From Bacillaceae bacterium (GTDB lineage Bacteria; Bacillota; Bacilli; Bacillales_A; Planococcaceae): DNA of 7,993 nt. Every line of letters starts with the position of its first letter. Position 1 is the first letter of the stretch. The notes below the pieces were generated by a model. The model had not been told where the DNA came from and did not search any database. It worked only from the letters and a program-made list of their open reading frames with translations. The translations under genes were made by a program, and so were the position numbers. This document shows positions 1-4,864 of the stretch, piece after piece. The DNA lies in assembly GCA_030149685.1 (NCBI GenBank), contig JASLGI010000015.1, forward strand, positions 1-7,993, in the 5' to 3' direction.

Positions 1-94
1 ACGCCATCATTGCAATAAATACTGCAGCGATAACTCCTCCGATAAGCAACTTCTTGTTATTCATATAGCCGCTACGCGCGGTTTCACTAGACAT
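1..94 (-). CDS. N-terminus of probable YabE-type 3D-domain cell-wall protein (partial)
   Basis: Only the first 31 codons are inside the window; the gene runs off the left edge. The start is ATG at 94, preceded by a strong AAAGGAGG site at 113-106 with 11 nt spacing. The visible peptide has a short polar head with an NNKK stretch at about residues 12-15, then a hydrophobic run of roughly 17 residues (LLIGGVIAAVFIAMMA). This looks like an N-terminal signal peptide or membrane anchor. In Bacillus the gene immediately after tatD is yabE, whose product begins with such an anchor and continues into DUF348/G5/3D domains related to resuscitation-promoting factors. That identity is inferred from position and the anchor only, because no catalytic domain is visible. 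A near-consensus promoter at 127-155 suggests it is transcribed separately from tatD. Any other exported protein would fit the peptide equally well. Confidence 0.55.
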   Translation of the reverse strand, partial: MSSETARSGYMNNKKLLIGGVIAAVFIAMMA

Positions 95-126
95 TTTAAA
101 AAATTCCTCCTTTAATTCCTCGGCTG

Positions 127-155
127 AGTATATCGAGTTCAGTTTCTTCTGTCAA
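127..155 (-). promoter_or_regulatory. sigma-A promoter of the yabE-like gene
   Basis: On the minus strand a perfect -35 TTGACA (155-150) is followed, after exactly 17 nt, by TATACT (132-127, five of six consensus bases). Transcription would start near 120, giving a leader of about 26 nt that holds the AAAGGAGG site. This is the best-matching promoter in the window. It lies 19 nt or more past the tatD stop, so the downstream gene can be expressed independently of tatD. Confidence 0.75.
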
Positions 156-168
156 ACTGATTGACTCG
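134..168. repeat. Inverted repeat overlapping the yabE-like promoter
   Basis: On the plus strand CGAGT (134-138) and TCAGTTT (139-145) are complementary to AAACTGA (154-160) and ACTCG (164-168), with an 8-nt centre and a 3-nt bulge at 161-163. The repeat covers the promoter spacer and the -35 element. No T-run follows on either strand, so it does not look like an intrinsic terminator for tatD. It could be an operator, or a hairpin near the end of the tatD message. Confidence 0.5.
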
Positions 169-173
169 AATTC

Positions 174-944
174 TCAAGAAATCCCAAATAAACGTTTCGC
201 ATTTTCTGTCGTTTGACGAGCTACTTCCTCAACTGGAATCCCTTTAAGCCGTGCGATTTCCTCTGCCACGAGCGTCACATAAAATGGCTCGTTCCGCGTT
301 CCACGATGTGGATGCGGTGTTAAGTAAGGAGCATCTGTTTCTACGAGCAAATACTCGAGTTCGATTTCTTCTGCTACTTTCTTTGGCATTTTCGCATTTT
401 TAAATGTAACAGGACCTCCGAGTGAAATCATAAAATTCATCTCGATACATTGACGGGCAGTTTCGACACTTCCACTGAAACAATGCATGATCCCACCTGT
501 TGTCTGTGCATCTTCTTCTTTTAATATTTGAACTACATCAGCTGTTGCGTCACGATTATGAATAATAATCGGTAAGTTGACACGCTTCGCTAGACGTATT
601 TGTTCACGAAATACTTTCTTTTGAATATCTTTCGGAGATTTATCCCAATGATAATCAAGACCCATTTCTCCAATTGCTACTACTTTTGGATGTTCAGTAG
701 CAAGTTCCTCGATCCACGCTAAATCTTCTTCTGTACAATCAATCGCATCGACTGGATGCCAACCGACTGCAGCATAGATAAAGTCATACGTTTCAGCAAG
801 CTTTAATGCTCCGTGAATCGTAGGTCGATCAAAACCGACGACGATCATTCGCTCCACTCCCGCATCTAATGCGCGACGGATTACTTCTTCTACATCGTCT
901 TCATATTGGTGTGCGTTTAAATGCACGTGTGTATCAATTAACAT
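174..944 (-). CDS. tatD: TatD family metal-dependent hydrolase / DNase
   Basis: A 256-residue TIM-barrel metallohydrolase, the usual length for TatD/YcfH (YabD in B. subtilis). Expected metal ligands are visible: H6 and H8 in the N-terminal DTHVH, E93 in IGEMGLDYHW, H129 in PIIIHNRDA, H154 in MHCFSG and D204 in ETDAPYLTP. Family members are cytoplasmic Mg-dependent 3'-5' DNases/RNases; TatD has been linked to repair of oxidative damage and apoptotic-like DNA degradation. ATG at 944 is preceded by AGAAGGAGAG about 7 nt upstream. In Bacillus it usually lies directly after metS, but here the next gene upstream is divergent abrB, so tatD needs its own promoter. A candidate is at 996-1024. The true in vivo substrate is not revealed by sequence. 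Confidence 0.95.
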   Translation of the reverse strand: MLIDTHVHLNAHQYEDDVEEVIRRALDAGVERMIVVGFDRPTIHGALKLAETYDFIYAAVGWHPVDAIDCTEEDLAWIEELATEHPKVVAIGEMGLDYHWDKSPKDIQKKVFREQIRLAKRVNLPIIIHNRDATADVVQILKEEDAQTTGGIMHCFSGSVETARQCIEMNFMISLGGPVTFKNAKMPKKVAEEIELEYLLVETDAPYLTPHPHRGTRNEPFYVTLVAEEIARLKGIPVEEVARQTTENAKRLFGIS

Positions 945-995
945 GGTACTCTCTCCTTCTGGTAGTTCATTCTAATGAGTTCGTTTATTTCTTTC

Positions 996-1024
996 ATCAC
1001 AGTATTGTAACAGCAATATGTCAA
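996..1024 (-). promoter_or_regulatory. Candidate sigma-A promoter of tatD
   Basis: On the minus strand a perfect TTGACA (1024-1019) is followed after 17 nt by TGTGAT (1001-996), four of six -10 bases. The predicted start near 989 gives a leader of about 45 nt to the tatD ATG. The -35 is strong and the -10 only moderate, so the call depends on spacing and position. Confidence 0.5.
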
Positions 1025-1034
1025 TCACGTATTT

Positions 1035-1048
1035 TTGTAATATTACAA
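1035..1048. promoter_or_regulatory. Perfect 14-bp palindrome upstream of tatD promoter (possible operator)
   Basis: TTGTAATATTACAA reads identically on both strands and ends 11 nt upstream of the tatD -35 element. It resembles the half-sites of Fur-family boxes but lacks their central unpaired base. It also fits neither Rex nor GlnR spacing, so no regulator is assigned. In such AT-rich DNA a chance origin is possible. Confidence 0.35.
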
Positions 1049-1280
1049 CCTTTTTTTTACATTATATTAGACTCTAAACGATTATAAAGCTTAATATATC
1101 AGTACTTTTAATTATTCTAAATATTCAGTTTTATTACAAACAGGCTTCAAAATATACTTTCGCACGATAAAGCATTTTCTCTTTTTTCTTCTTTTTTTCA
1201 CGAACTGCTCTAAAAAAGGCTAATTTGTGAAGAAAATATGTGGCGAATTCTTTAATTTTTTATATTTTCTTCCGTTTCAC

Positions 1281-1310
1281 TTGTATTTTTAACTATACTA
1301 ACGTTATTAT
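1281..1310 (+). promoter_or_regulatory. Candidate abrB promoter
   Basis: TTGTAT (1281-1286) and TATTAT (1305-1310) are separated by 18 nt, with four and five consensus bases respectively. A start near 1317 would give a leader of about 104 nt containing both inverted repeats. A weaker alternative is TTAAGA (1355-1360) with TAAAAT (1379-1384), also 18 nt apart, which would give a leader of about 30 nt. Confidence 0.35.
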
Positions 1311-1315
1311 AAGAA

Positions 1316-1348
1316 AGTATCTTATACATTTACTTGAAAAAAGATACT
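1316..1348. repeat. 8-bp inverted repeat in abrB leader
   Basis: AGTATCTT (1316-1323) and AAGATACT (1341-1348) are exact reverse complements separated by 17 nt. The long loop makes an RNA hairpin modest, so a DNA-level dimeric operator is at least as plausible. AbrB-type proteins are known to repress their own gene, but they lack a crisp consensus that could be tested here. Confidence 0.4.
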
Positions 1349-1352
1349 AATT

Positions 1353-1371
1353 TGTTAAGAAGCACTTAACA
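1353..1371. repeat. 7-bp inverted repeat with 5-nt loop in abrB leader
   Basis: TGTTAAG (1353-1359) and CTTAACA (1365-1371) are exact reverse complements flanking AAGCA. It lies about 50 nt before the abrB start. It could be a small RNA hairpin or an operator. No T-run follows, so it is not an intrinsic terminator. Confidence 0.45.
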
Positions 1372-1420
1372 GTACATTTAAAATTCAGGATAGATTGTGT
1401 AATTAGGAGGAAATGAACGA

Positions 1421-1699
1421 ATGAAATCAACAGGTATTGTACGAAAAGTCGACGAACTCGGTCGCGTCGTTATTCCAATTGAATTACGACGTACACTCGG
1501 TATCGGACAAAAAGACGCATTAGAAATTTATGTCGACAACGATAAAATCATCTTAAAAAAATATATGCCGAATATGACTTGCTCTATTACAGGCGAAGTA
1601 TCCGATGATAACTTACGTTTAAACAACGGAGAATTAATCTTAAGCCCACGTGGTGCTGAGATCCTTATGGAAGAAATCCAAAATAAATTAGACAAATGA
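1421..1699 (+). CDS. abrB: AbrB transition-state transcriptional regulator
   Basis: A 92-residue SpoVT/AbrB protein, near-identical in its N-terminal half to B. subtilis AbrB. The first ~50 residues form the swapped-hairpin DNA-binding domain, with the diagnostic stretch VDELGRVVIPIELRRTLGI. Arginines R8, R15, R23 and R24 match those used for DNA contact in the family. The C-terminal ~40 residues are the multimerisation domain, with C54 conserved. AbrB is a tetrameric cytoplasmic regulator that represses post-exponential genes (biofilm, antibiotics, competence, sporulation) during growth and is itself lowered by Spo0A~P. ATG at 1421 has AGGAGG at 1405-1410, spaced 10 nt; the extra MF seen at the B. 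subtilis N-terminus is absent. It is the only plus-strand gene in the window, convergent with rsmI and divergent from tatD, as in Bacillus apart from missing metS. Two leader inverted repeats suggest regulation. Confidence 0.97.
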   Translation: MKSTGIVRKVDELGRVVIPIELRRTLGIGQKDALEIYVDNDKIILKKYMPNMTCSITGEVSDDNLRLNNGELILSPRGAEILMEEIQNKLDK

Positions 1700-1701
1700 T
1701 G

Positions 1702-1733
1702 AAAAAACGACCGTCAGCAGCGGTCGTTTTTTT
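1702..1733. terminator. Bidirectional intrinsic terminator shared by abrB and rsmI
   Basis: A perfect stem of 12 bp (1702-1713 with 1721-1732) has GC-rich core CGACCG/CGGTCG and a 7-nt loop. It is flanked by an A-run on the left and seven T on the right. It therefore ends in a U-tract on either strand. It sits 2 nt after the abrB stop and 34 nt beyond the rsmI stop, so it serves both convergent genes. Confidence 0.93.
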
Positions 1734-1767
1734 CTTGCAGAAATTCCGACTATATAATAGAAGGAAC

Positions 1768-2640
1768 TCATTTTTGATGATACATTTTGTACACATCTCC
1801 TGCTTTTAAACCGCGTAATTGCGCTACTTCTTTCGTTGCATCTTTAATACGAACATCTTTTTCCTCTAAAATCGCATCGACATGCTCAATGACTGTAAGA
1901 TGTGCCCATGAAGGCACCTCTTCTTCAATGACTTCATCTGTGCCTTCAACAATAAGGCAAAACTCCCCTCGGACACGCTCTGTAGAAACCCAAGTCAATG
2001 CTTCGTCAATCGTTCCTCGTAAAAACTCCTCAAACCGTTTCGTTAGTTCGCGAGCTAACACAATTTTTCTTTCTCCACCACATGTTGCTTGAAGGGCTGT
2101 CAATGTCTTTTTTAATCGATGAGGTGCTTCATACAAAATCCACGTCTCTTCTTTTTTACTGAGATGCTCTAGTGCTGCGTCTCGCTCTTTTGTCTTTCGG
2201 GGTAAAAATCCGTAAAACGTAAACGGTTGAGGGACAAGTCCCGAAGCGATCAAAGCAGTTAATGCAGCATTAGCCCCTGGAAGTGGAACGACTGAAATAT
2301 CGTTTTCAATCGCTAGCTCGACTAAATGTACGCCCGGGTCAGAAATACAAGGCATACCAGCATCACTCACGAGCGCAATCGTTTCCCCGCGTAAGAGACG
2401 CTCAATGAATAAAGGACCGACTTCATAAGCATTATGTTCATTGTAACTCAAAAGAGGGGTGTCAATATCGAAGTGATTGCATAACTTTGAAGTGTTTCGT
2501 GTATCTTCAGCAGCGATGAGGTCTGCTTCTTTCATCGTACGAATTGCTCGAAAGGTCATATCTTCTAAATTACCAATCGGAGTTGGCACGAGATAAAGTA
2601 TCCCTTCTTCTCTTAGCTCATAACTTTTTTGTTGCTTCAT
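1768..2640 (-). CDS. rsmI: 16S rRNA (cytidine1402-2'-O)-methyltransferase RsmI
   Basis: A 290-residue SAM-dependent tetrapyrrole-methylase-fold protein (YabC/YraL family) that 2'-O-methylates C1402 in the decoding centre of 16S rRNA. Family motifs are clear: LVPTPIGNLEDMTFRA (about 17-32), AAEDTRNT (43-50), the SAM-site loop VSDAGMPCISDPG (91-103), LPGANAALTALIASGL (120-135), FYGFLPRK (142-149) and YEAPHRL (about 175). ATG at 2640 is preceded by GGAAGGAAG with about 8 nt spacing and gives an N-terminus aligning with B. subtilis YabC. Its first 23 nt overlap the end of yazA, which points to co-transcription and likely translational coupling with yazA and trmN. It is the last gene of the minus-strand run and is closed by the terminator at 1702-1733. 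Confidence 0.96.
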   Translation of the reverse strand: MKQQKSYELREEGILYLVPTPIGNLEDMTFRAIRTMKEADLIAAEDTRNTSKLCNHFDIDTPLLSYNEHNAYEVGPLFIERLLRGETIALVSDAGMPCISDPGVHLVELAIENDISVVPLPGANAALTALIASGLVPQPFTFYGFLPRKTKERDAALEHLSKKEETWILYEAPHRLKKTLTALQATCGGERKIVLARELTKRFEEFLRGTIDEALTWVSTERVRGEFCLIVEGTDEVIEEEVPSWAHLTVIEHVDAILEEKDVRIKDATKEVAQLRGLKAGDVYKMYHQK

Positions 2641-2899
2641 TCTTTTGACTTCCTTCCATTATATATACTTCTTTTTGTCGTCGTGTTTTTTGTTTAAAAG
2701 CGTACTCTTTTTGCATCGCTTCTCGTTTTGTTTCATACGTTTCATAATAAATACATTCAACAGGTGTCCGGCCACGTGTATATTTTGCACCTCGTCCACT
2801 ATTATGAGCTTTTACACGACGTTCTAAATGATTCGTATATCCTGCATAAAATGTATCGTCTTTACAACGTAATACGTAAAAATAATGATTATTTCCCAT
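2618..2899 (-). CDS. yazA: Small GIY-YIG domain protein, YazA/UPF0213 family
   Basis: A 93-residue protein made almost entirely of one GIY-YIG nuclease-fold domain. The signature appears in degenerate form as FYVLRC (7-12) and FYAGYT (17-22). It is followed by conserved R27/R28, H32, the KYTRGRTP strand (39-46) and a glutamate in AMQKEYAFKQ (E65), the expected metal ligand. Its catalytic set looks intact. The family's cellular substrate is unsettled; similarity to the nuclease domain of Slx1 suggests branched or damaged DNA, but that is inference. ATG at 2899 has only a weak purine-rich site (GAGAGA). The start lies inside the end of trmN (11-nt overlap) and the end lies inside rsmI (23-nt overlap), so expression is probably by translational coupling. 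The lysine-rich tail after about residue 70 is not diagnostic. Confidence 0.92.
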   Translation of the reverse strand: MGNNHYFYVLRCKDDTFYAGYTNHLERRVKAHNSGRGAKYTRGRTPVECIYYETYETKREAMQKEYAFKQKTRRQKEVYIMEGSQKNEATKKL

Positions 2900-3641
2900 A
2901 CAACATCTCTCTCATTTCTTTCGTATACGTTTGATTATCTGTTTCATAAATATAAAAAGGAGGTAATAGTCGCATGCCTGCTTGTCCATCTTTTATTCCT
3001 TCTACTAAAACAACCGTCGCATCGTGATCTCTTTTAGAGTAGACGAACTGGACCCGCTTCGGCTCTAACCGGTAGTGACGCATAAGTGTTAACAAGTCGA
3101 TGAAACGTTCTGGTCGATGAACAAACGATGCACGTCCCCCTTGTTTAAGTAAAATGGCACTCGACTGAATTGCTTCTTCTAATGTTAACGCAATTTCATG
3201 GCGAGCAATCGCATATGGTTCTTTCCTATTTTGTTCACTCGATGGATGAACTTTAAAATACGGAGGATTGCATGTTAATGCATCAAAATACGATTGTCCT
3301 ATCGCATGATGAATCCCTTTTACATCTCCTTCAACTACAGTAATTTGTTCATCTAACTGATTGTATTGCACACTTCGCTTTGCCATATTTGCTAAACGAG
3401 GTTGCAACTCTACTGCTGTAATAGACGCCCCTGTACGCTTACTCAACATGAGCGGAATGACTCCATTTCCAGAGCAAATATCGACAATTCGGCCTGATTT
3501 TCGCCGAGGAATGGAAGCGAAATTTGCTAATAATACAGCATCTAAAGAAAAGGAAAAAACAGAAGGACTTTGAATGATTCGCAAGTCTTCTGCTAATAAA
3601 TGATCGAGGCGTTCATCCTCTTTTAATACAATATTCGTCAT
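2889..3641 (-). CDS. trmN: tRNA1(Val) (adenine37-N6)-methyltransferase-like protein (YabB/TrmN6)
   Basis: A 250-residue class I SAM-dependent methyltransferase. The glycine-rich SAM loop is VDICSGNGVIPL (53-64), the acidic ribose-binding residue is in AVELQ (76-80), and the N6-adenine catalytic motif NPPY is at 125-128. The front RLDHLLAEDLRIIQSPSVFSFSLDAVLL is the classic YabB/TrmN6 N-terminus. The E. coli member methylates A37 of tRNA1(Val); the tRNA substrate here is assumed from homology. The open frame extends upstream to a GTG at 3683. I chose the ATG at 3641 because it has a GAGG site (3650-3647), it aligns with the B. subtilis N-terminus, and the extra 14 codons coincide with a terminator hairpin and T-run. 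It overlaps yazA by 11 nt. B. subtilis calls this gene yabB. Confidence 0.9.
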   Translation of the reverse strand: MTNIVLKEDERLDHLLAEDLRIIQSPSVFSFSLDAVLLANFASIPRRKSGRIVDICSGNGVIPLMLSKRTGASITAVELQPRLANMAKRSVQYNQLDEQITVVEGDVKGIHHAIGQSYFDALTCNPPYFKVHPSSEQNRKEPYAIARHEIALTLEEAIQSSAILLKQGGRASFVHRPERFIDLLTLMRHYRLEPKRVQFVYSKRDHDATVVLVEGIKDGQAGMRLLPPFYIYETDNQTYTKEMREMLYGK

Positions 3642-3646
3642 AAAGT

Positions 3647-3650
3647 CCTC
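3647..3650 (-). promoter_or_regulatory. Ribosome binding site deciding the trmN start
   Basis: GAGG on the minus strand, within GCGAGGAC, sits 5 nt before the ATG at 3641. The spacing is short, but it is better than anything before the upstream GTG at 3683. Confidence 0.5.
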
Positions 3651-3660
3651 GCTTTCAAAG

Positions 3661-3686
3661 AAAAAACCGATGCCTTCCGACACCGG
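3661..3686 (-). terminator. Intra-operon intrinsic terminator between yabA and trmN
   Basis: On the minus strand CCGGTGTC (3686-3679) pairs with GGCATCGG (3674-3667) through 8 bp, two of them G-T wobbles. The loop is the GNRA tetraloop GGAA (3678-3675), and TTTTTT follows directly (3666-3661). The hairpin begins 7 nt after the yabA stop. It should attenuate transcription from the replication genes into trmN-yazA-rsmI. A competing smaller hairpin, TTCCG/CGGAA around GTGT (3688-3675), shares the same bases. Confidence 0.65.
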
Positions 3687-3693
3687 AAATTAC

Positions 3694-4038
3694 TTATTTT
3701 TGTTTATCTAAAAAAGATAGGCAAAATAAACAGTCTTGACCTTGGCGACTTCTTCCATAATGGACATTACATACGTGATAACCTTCATGATAAATGCGCG
3801 CTAAGTTATCAACACCTTCGCCAACATCTGCTGCATCTCCTTCGACATCTTCATGAGAAGATGATTGATTCGTCAATTCATCTAAGCGATTACGTAAATG
3901 CTCGTTCTCTAAACGAAGCGAATGGTTTTCTTCTGTCATTTGGGCGACAAAACCGATCAAATCGGAAAACTGCTCCTGCATCTCACCGAGTTGTTGCTCA
4001 AATTCCATCACACGATCTAGAAAATTTTGTTCTTTCAC
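3694..4038 (-). CDS. yabA: YabA, negative regulator of replication initiation
   Basis: A 114-residue protein in two parts. An N-terminal leucine-rich coiled coil (about 1-58, with [17 protein letters not shown]) forms the tetramer core. A C-terminal zinc module follows the linker, with H88, C90 ([10 protein letters not shown]), C103 and C106 (DCLFC) in the conserved pattern. YabA binds DnaA and the beta clamp DnaN to limit re-initiation at oriC. The frame is open to a GTG at 4050, but I favour the GTG at 4038: GAGGTG lies 9 nt upstream of it, directly after the ricT stop, whereas the 4050 codon is itself part of that site. The resulting [18 protein letters not shown] also aligns gap-free with the B. 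subtilis N-terminus. The longer form would add only MASS. It follows ricT by 16 nt, and a terminator-like hairpin lies just after its stop. Confidence 0.93.
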   Translation of the reverse strand: MKEQNFLDRVMEFEQQLGEMQEQFSDLIGFVAQMTEENHSLRLENEHLRNRLDELTNQSSSHEDVEGDAADVGEGVDNLARIYHEGYHVCNVHYGRSRQGQDCLFCLSFLDKQK

Positions 4039-4047
4039 ACTGCTTGC

Positions 4048-4053
4048 CACCTC
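4048..4053 (-). promoter_or_regulatory. Ribosome binding site deciding the yabA start
   Basis: GAGGTG (4053-4048, minus strand) starts one base after the ricT stop codon and lies 9 nt upstream of the GTG at 4038. The alternative GTG at 4050 overlaps this site and would have no Shine-Dalgarno of its own. Confidence 0.65.
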
Positions 4054-4054
4054 A

Positions 4055-4864
4055 TCATTTCGTCGTTGAAGCTTCTAATTCACTCCACGTATATTCTAGC
4101 GTTCGTTCTAGTTTTGGCAAATGTACTTGAACGAGATGCTCTAACATATTTAAGCCGGTAACTTTTCCTTTACCATCGGGTGTTTGAATAAACTCACCGA
4201 CATCAGGCATCTTCTTTTTCGCCTCTTCGTACATATCATTTTCATACTTTAAACAACACATGAGTCGGCCACAGAGTCCTGAGATTTTGGAAGGATTTAA
4301 TGAAAGTTGCTGGTTTTTTGCCATTTTGATCGATACCGGTTCAAAATCTCCAAGAAATGTTGAACAACATAATAATCGTCCACATGGTCCTATACCACCG
4401 AGCATTTTTGCCTCATCACGTACACCGATTTGGCGTAATTCAATCCGTGTACGGAAAACAGCTGCTAAATCCTTCACTAAATTTCGAAAATCAACACGAC
4501 CTTCTGCGGTGAAATAAAAAATCAACTTATTGCGATCAAATGTATATTCAATATCAATCAAATTCATTTCTAATCGATGTTTTTGAATTTTTTCCTCGCA
4601 AATCGGAATAGCTTGTTGTGCATCCAATGCATTTTTTAATACTTGTTCTTCATCTTTTTCTGTCGCTTTTCGAATGATCGATTTTAATGGTAAAACAACT
4701 TCATTCTCTTGCACTTGACGAATAGGAACTACGACAGTTCCATATTCAATGCCTCTTGCGGTTTCAACAATGACTGTATCACCGATAACAACGTTTTCAT
4801 TCCCTGGTGCGAAATAATATATTTTACCTGCTTTTTTAAAGCGGATACCTACTACTTTATACAA
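4055..4864 (-). CDS. ricT: RicT (YaaT), PSP1-domain subunit of the RicAFT Fe-S complex
   Basis: A 269-residue PSP1-superfamily protein. The strongly conserved core runs from about 105 to 210 ([21 protein letters not shown], then [23 protein letters not shown]). It carries six cysteines in two CX4CC groups, C161/C166/C167 and C198/C203/C204. In B. subtilis RicT joins RicA (YmcA) and RicF (YlbF) in an Fe-S protein complex that works with RNase Y in mRNA maturation and supports sporulation, competence and biofilm formation; some of these cysteines serve as cluster ligands. The start is TTG at 4864, which aligns with B. subtilis [18 protein letters not shown] and has AGGAGGGG 7 nt upstream. The first 8 nt overlap the end of holB, implying coupled translation. 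ricA and ricF are not in the window. Confidence 0.95.
   Translation of the reverse strand: MYKVVGIRFKKAGKIYYFAPGNENVVIGDTVIVETARGIEYGTVVVPIRQVQENEVVLPLKSIIRKATEKDEEQVLKNALDAQQAIPICEEKIQKHRLEMNLIDIEYTFDRNKLIFYFTAEGRVDFRNLVKDLAAVFRTRIELRQIGVRDEAKMLGGIGPCGRLLCCSTFLGDFEPVSIKMAKNQQLSLNPSKISGLCGRLMCCLKYENDMYEEAKKKMPDVGEFIQTPDGKGKVTGLNMLEHLVQVHLPKLERTLEYTWSELEASTTK

Larger units (their letters stand above)
945..1420. other. 476-bp AT-rich divergent intergenic region between tatD and abrB
   Basis: No convincing coding sequence was found on either strand. The plus-strand open frame at 869-1087 is the antisense of the tatD N-terminus running into non-coding DNA. In B. subtilis metS (methionyl-tRNA synthetase) occupies this position, but I recognised no metS-like peptide. 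The region holds a tatD promoter candidate (996-1024), a 14-bp perfect palindrome (1035-1048), a polypyrimidine tract (about 1174-1199), an abrB promoter candidate (1281-1310) and two inverted repeats in the abrB leader (1316-1348 and 1353-1371). Confidence 0.85.

Noticed and set aside
134..168. Intrinsic terminator for tatD
   Set aside because: The inverted repeat has no T-run on the minus strand and overlaps the downstream promoter, so termination is unlikely.
869..1087. 72-codon plus-strand frame reaching into the tatD-abrB gap
   Set aside because: The first third is antisense to the tatD N-terminus and the rest is AT-rich, phenylalanine/isoleucine-rich non-coding sequence without a ribosome site.
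1174..1199. Polypyrimidine tract as a terminator U-run
   Set aside because: No GC-rich hairpin precedes it on the plus strand, so it is probably just a compositional feature of the gap.
1353..1371. GlnR/TnrA box reading of TGTTAAG...CTTAACA
   Set aside because: The GlnR/TnrA pattern TGTNA-N7-TNACA needs 7 nt between the half-sites; here there are 9.
2645..2934. Plus-strand frames of 60 and 68 codons opposite yazA
   Set aside because: They are antisense to yazA and the end of trmN, which have clear family motifs.
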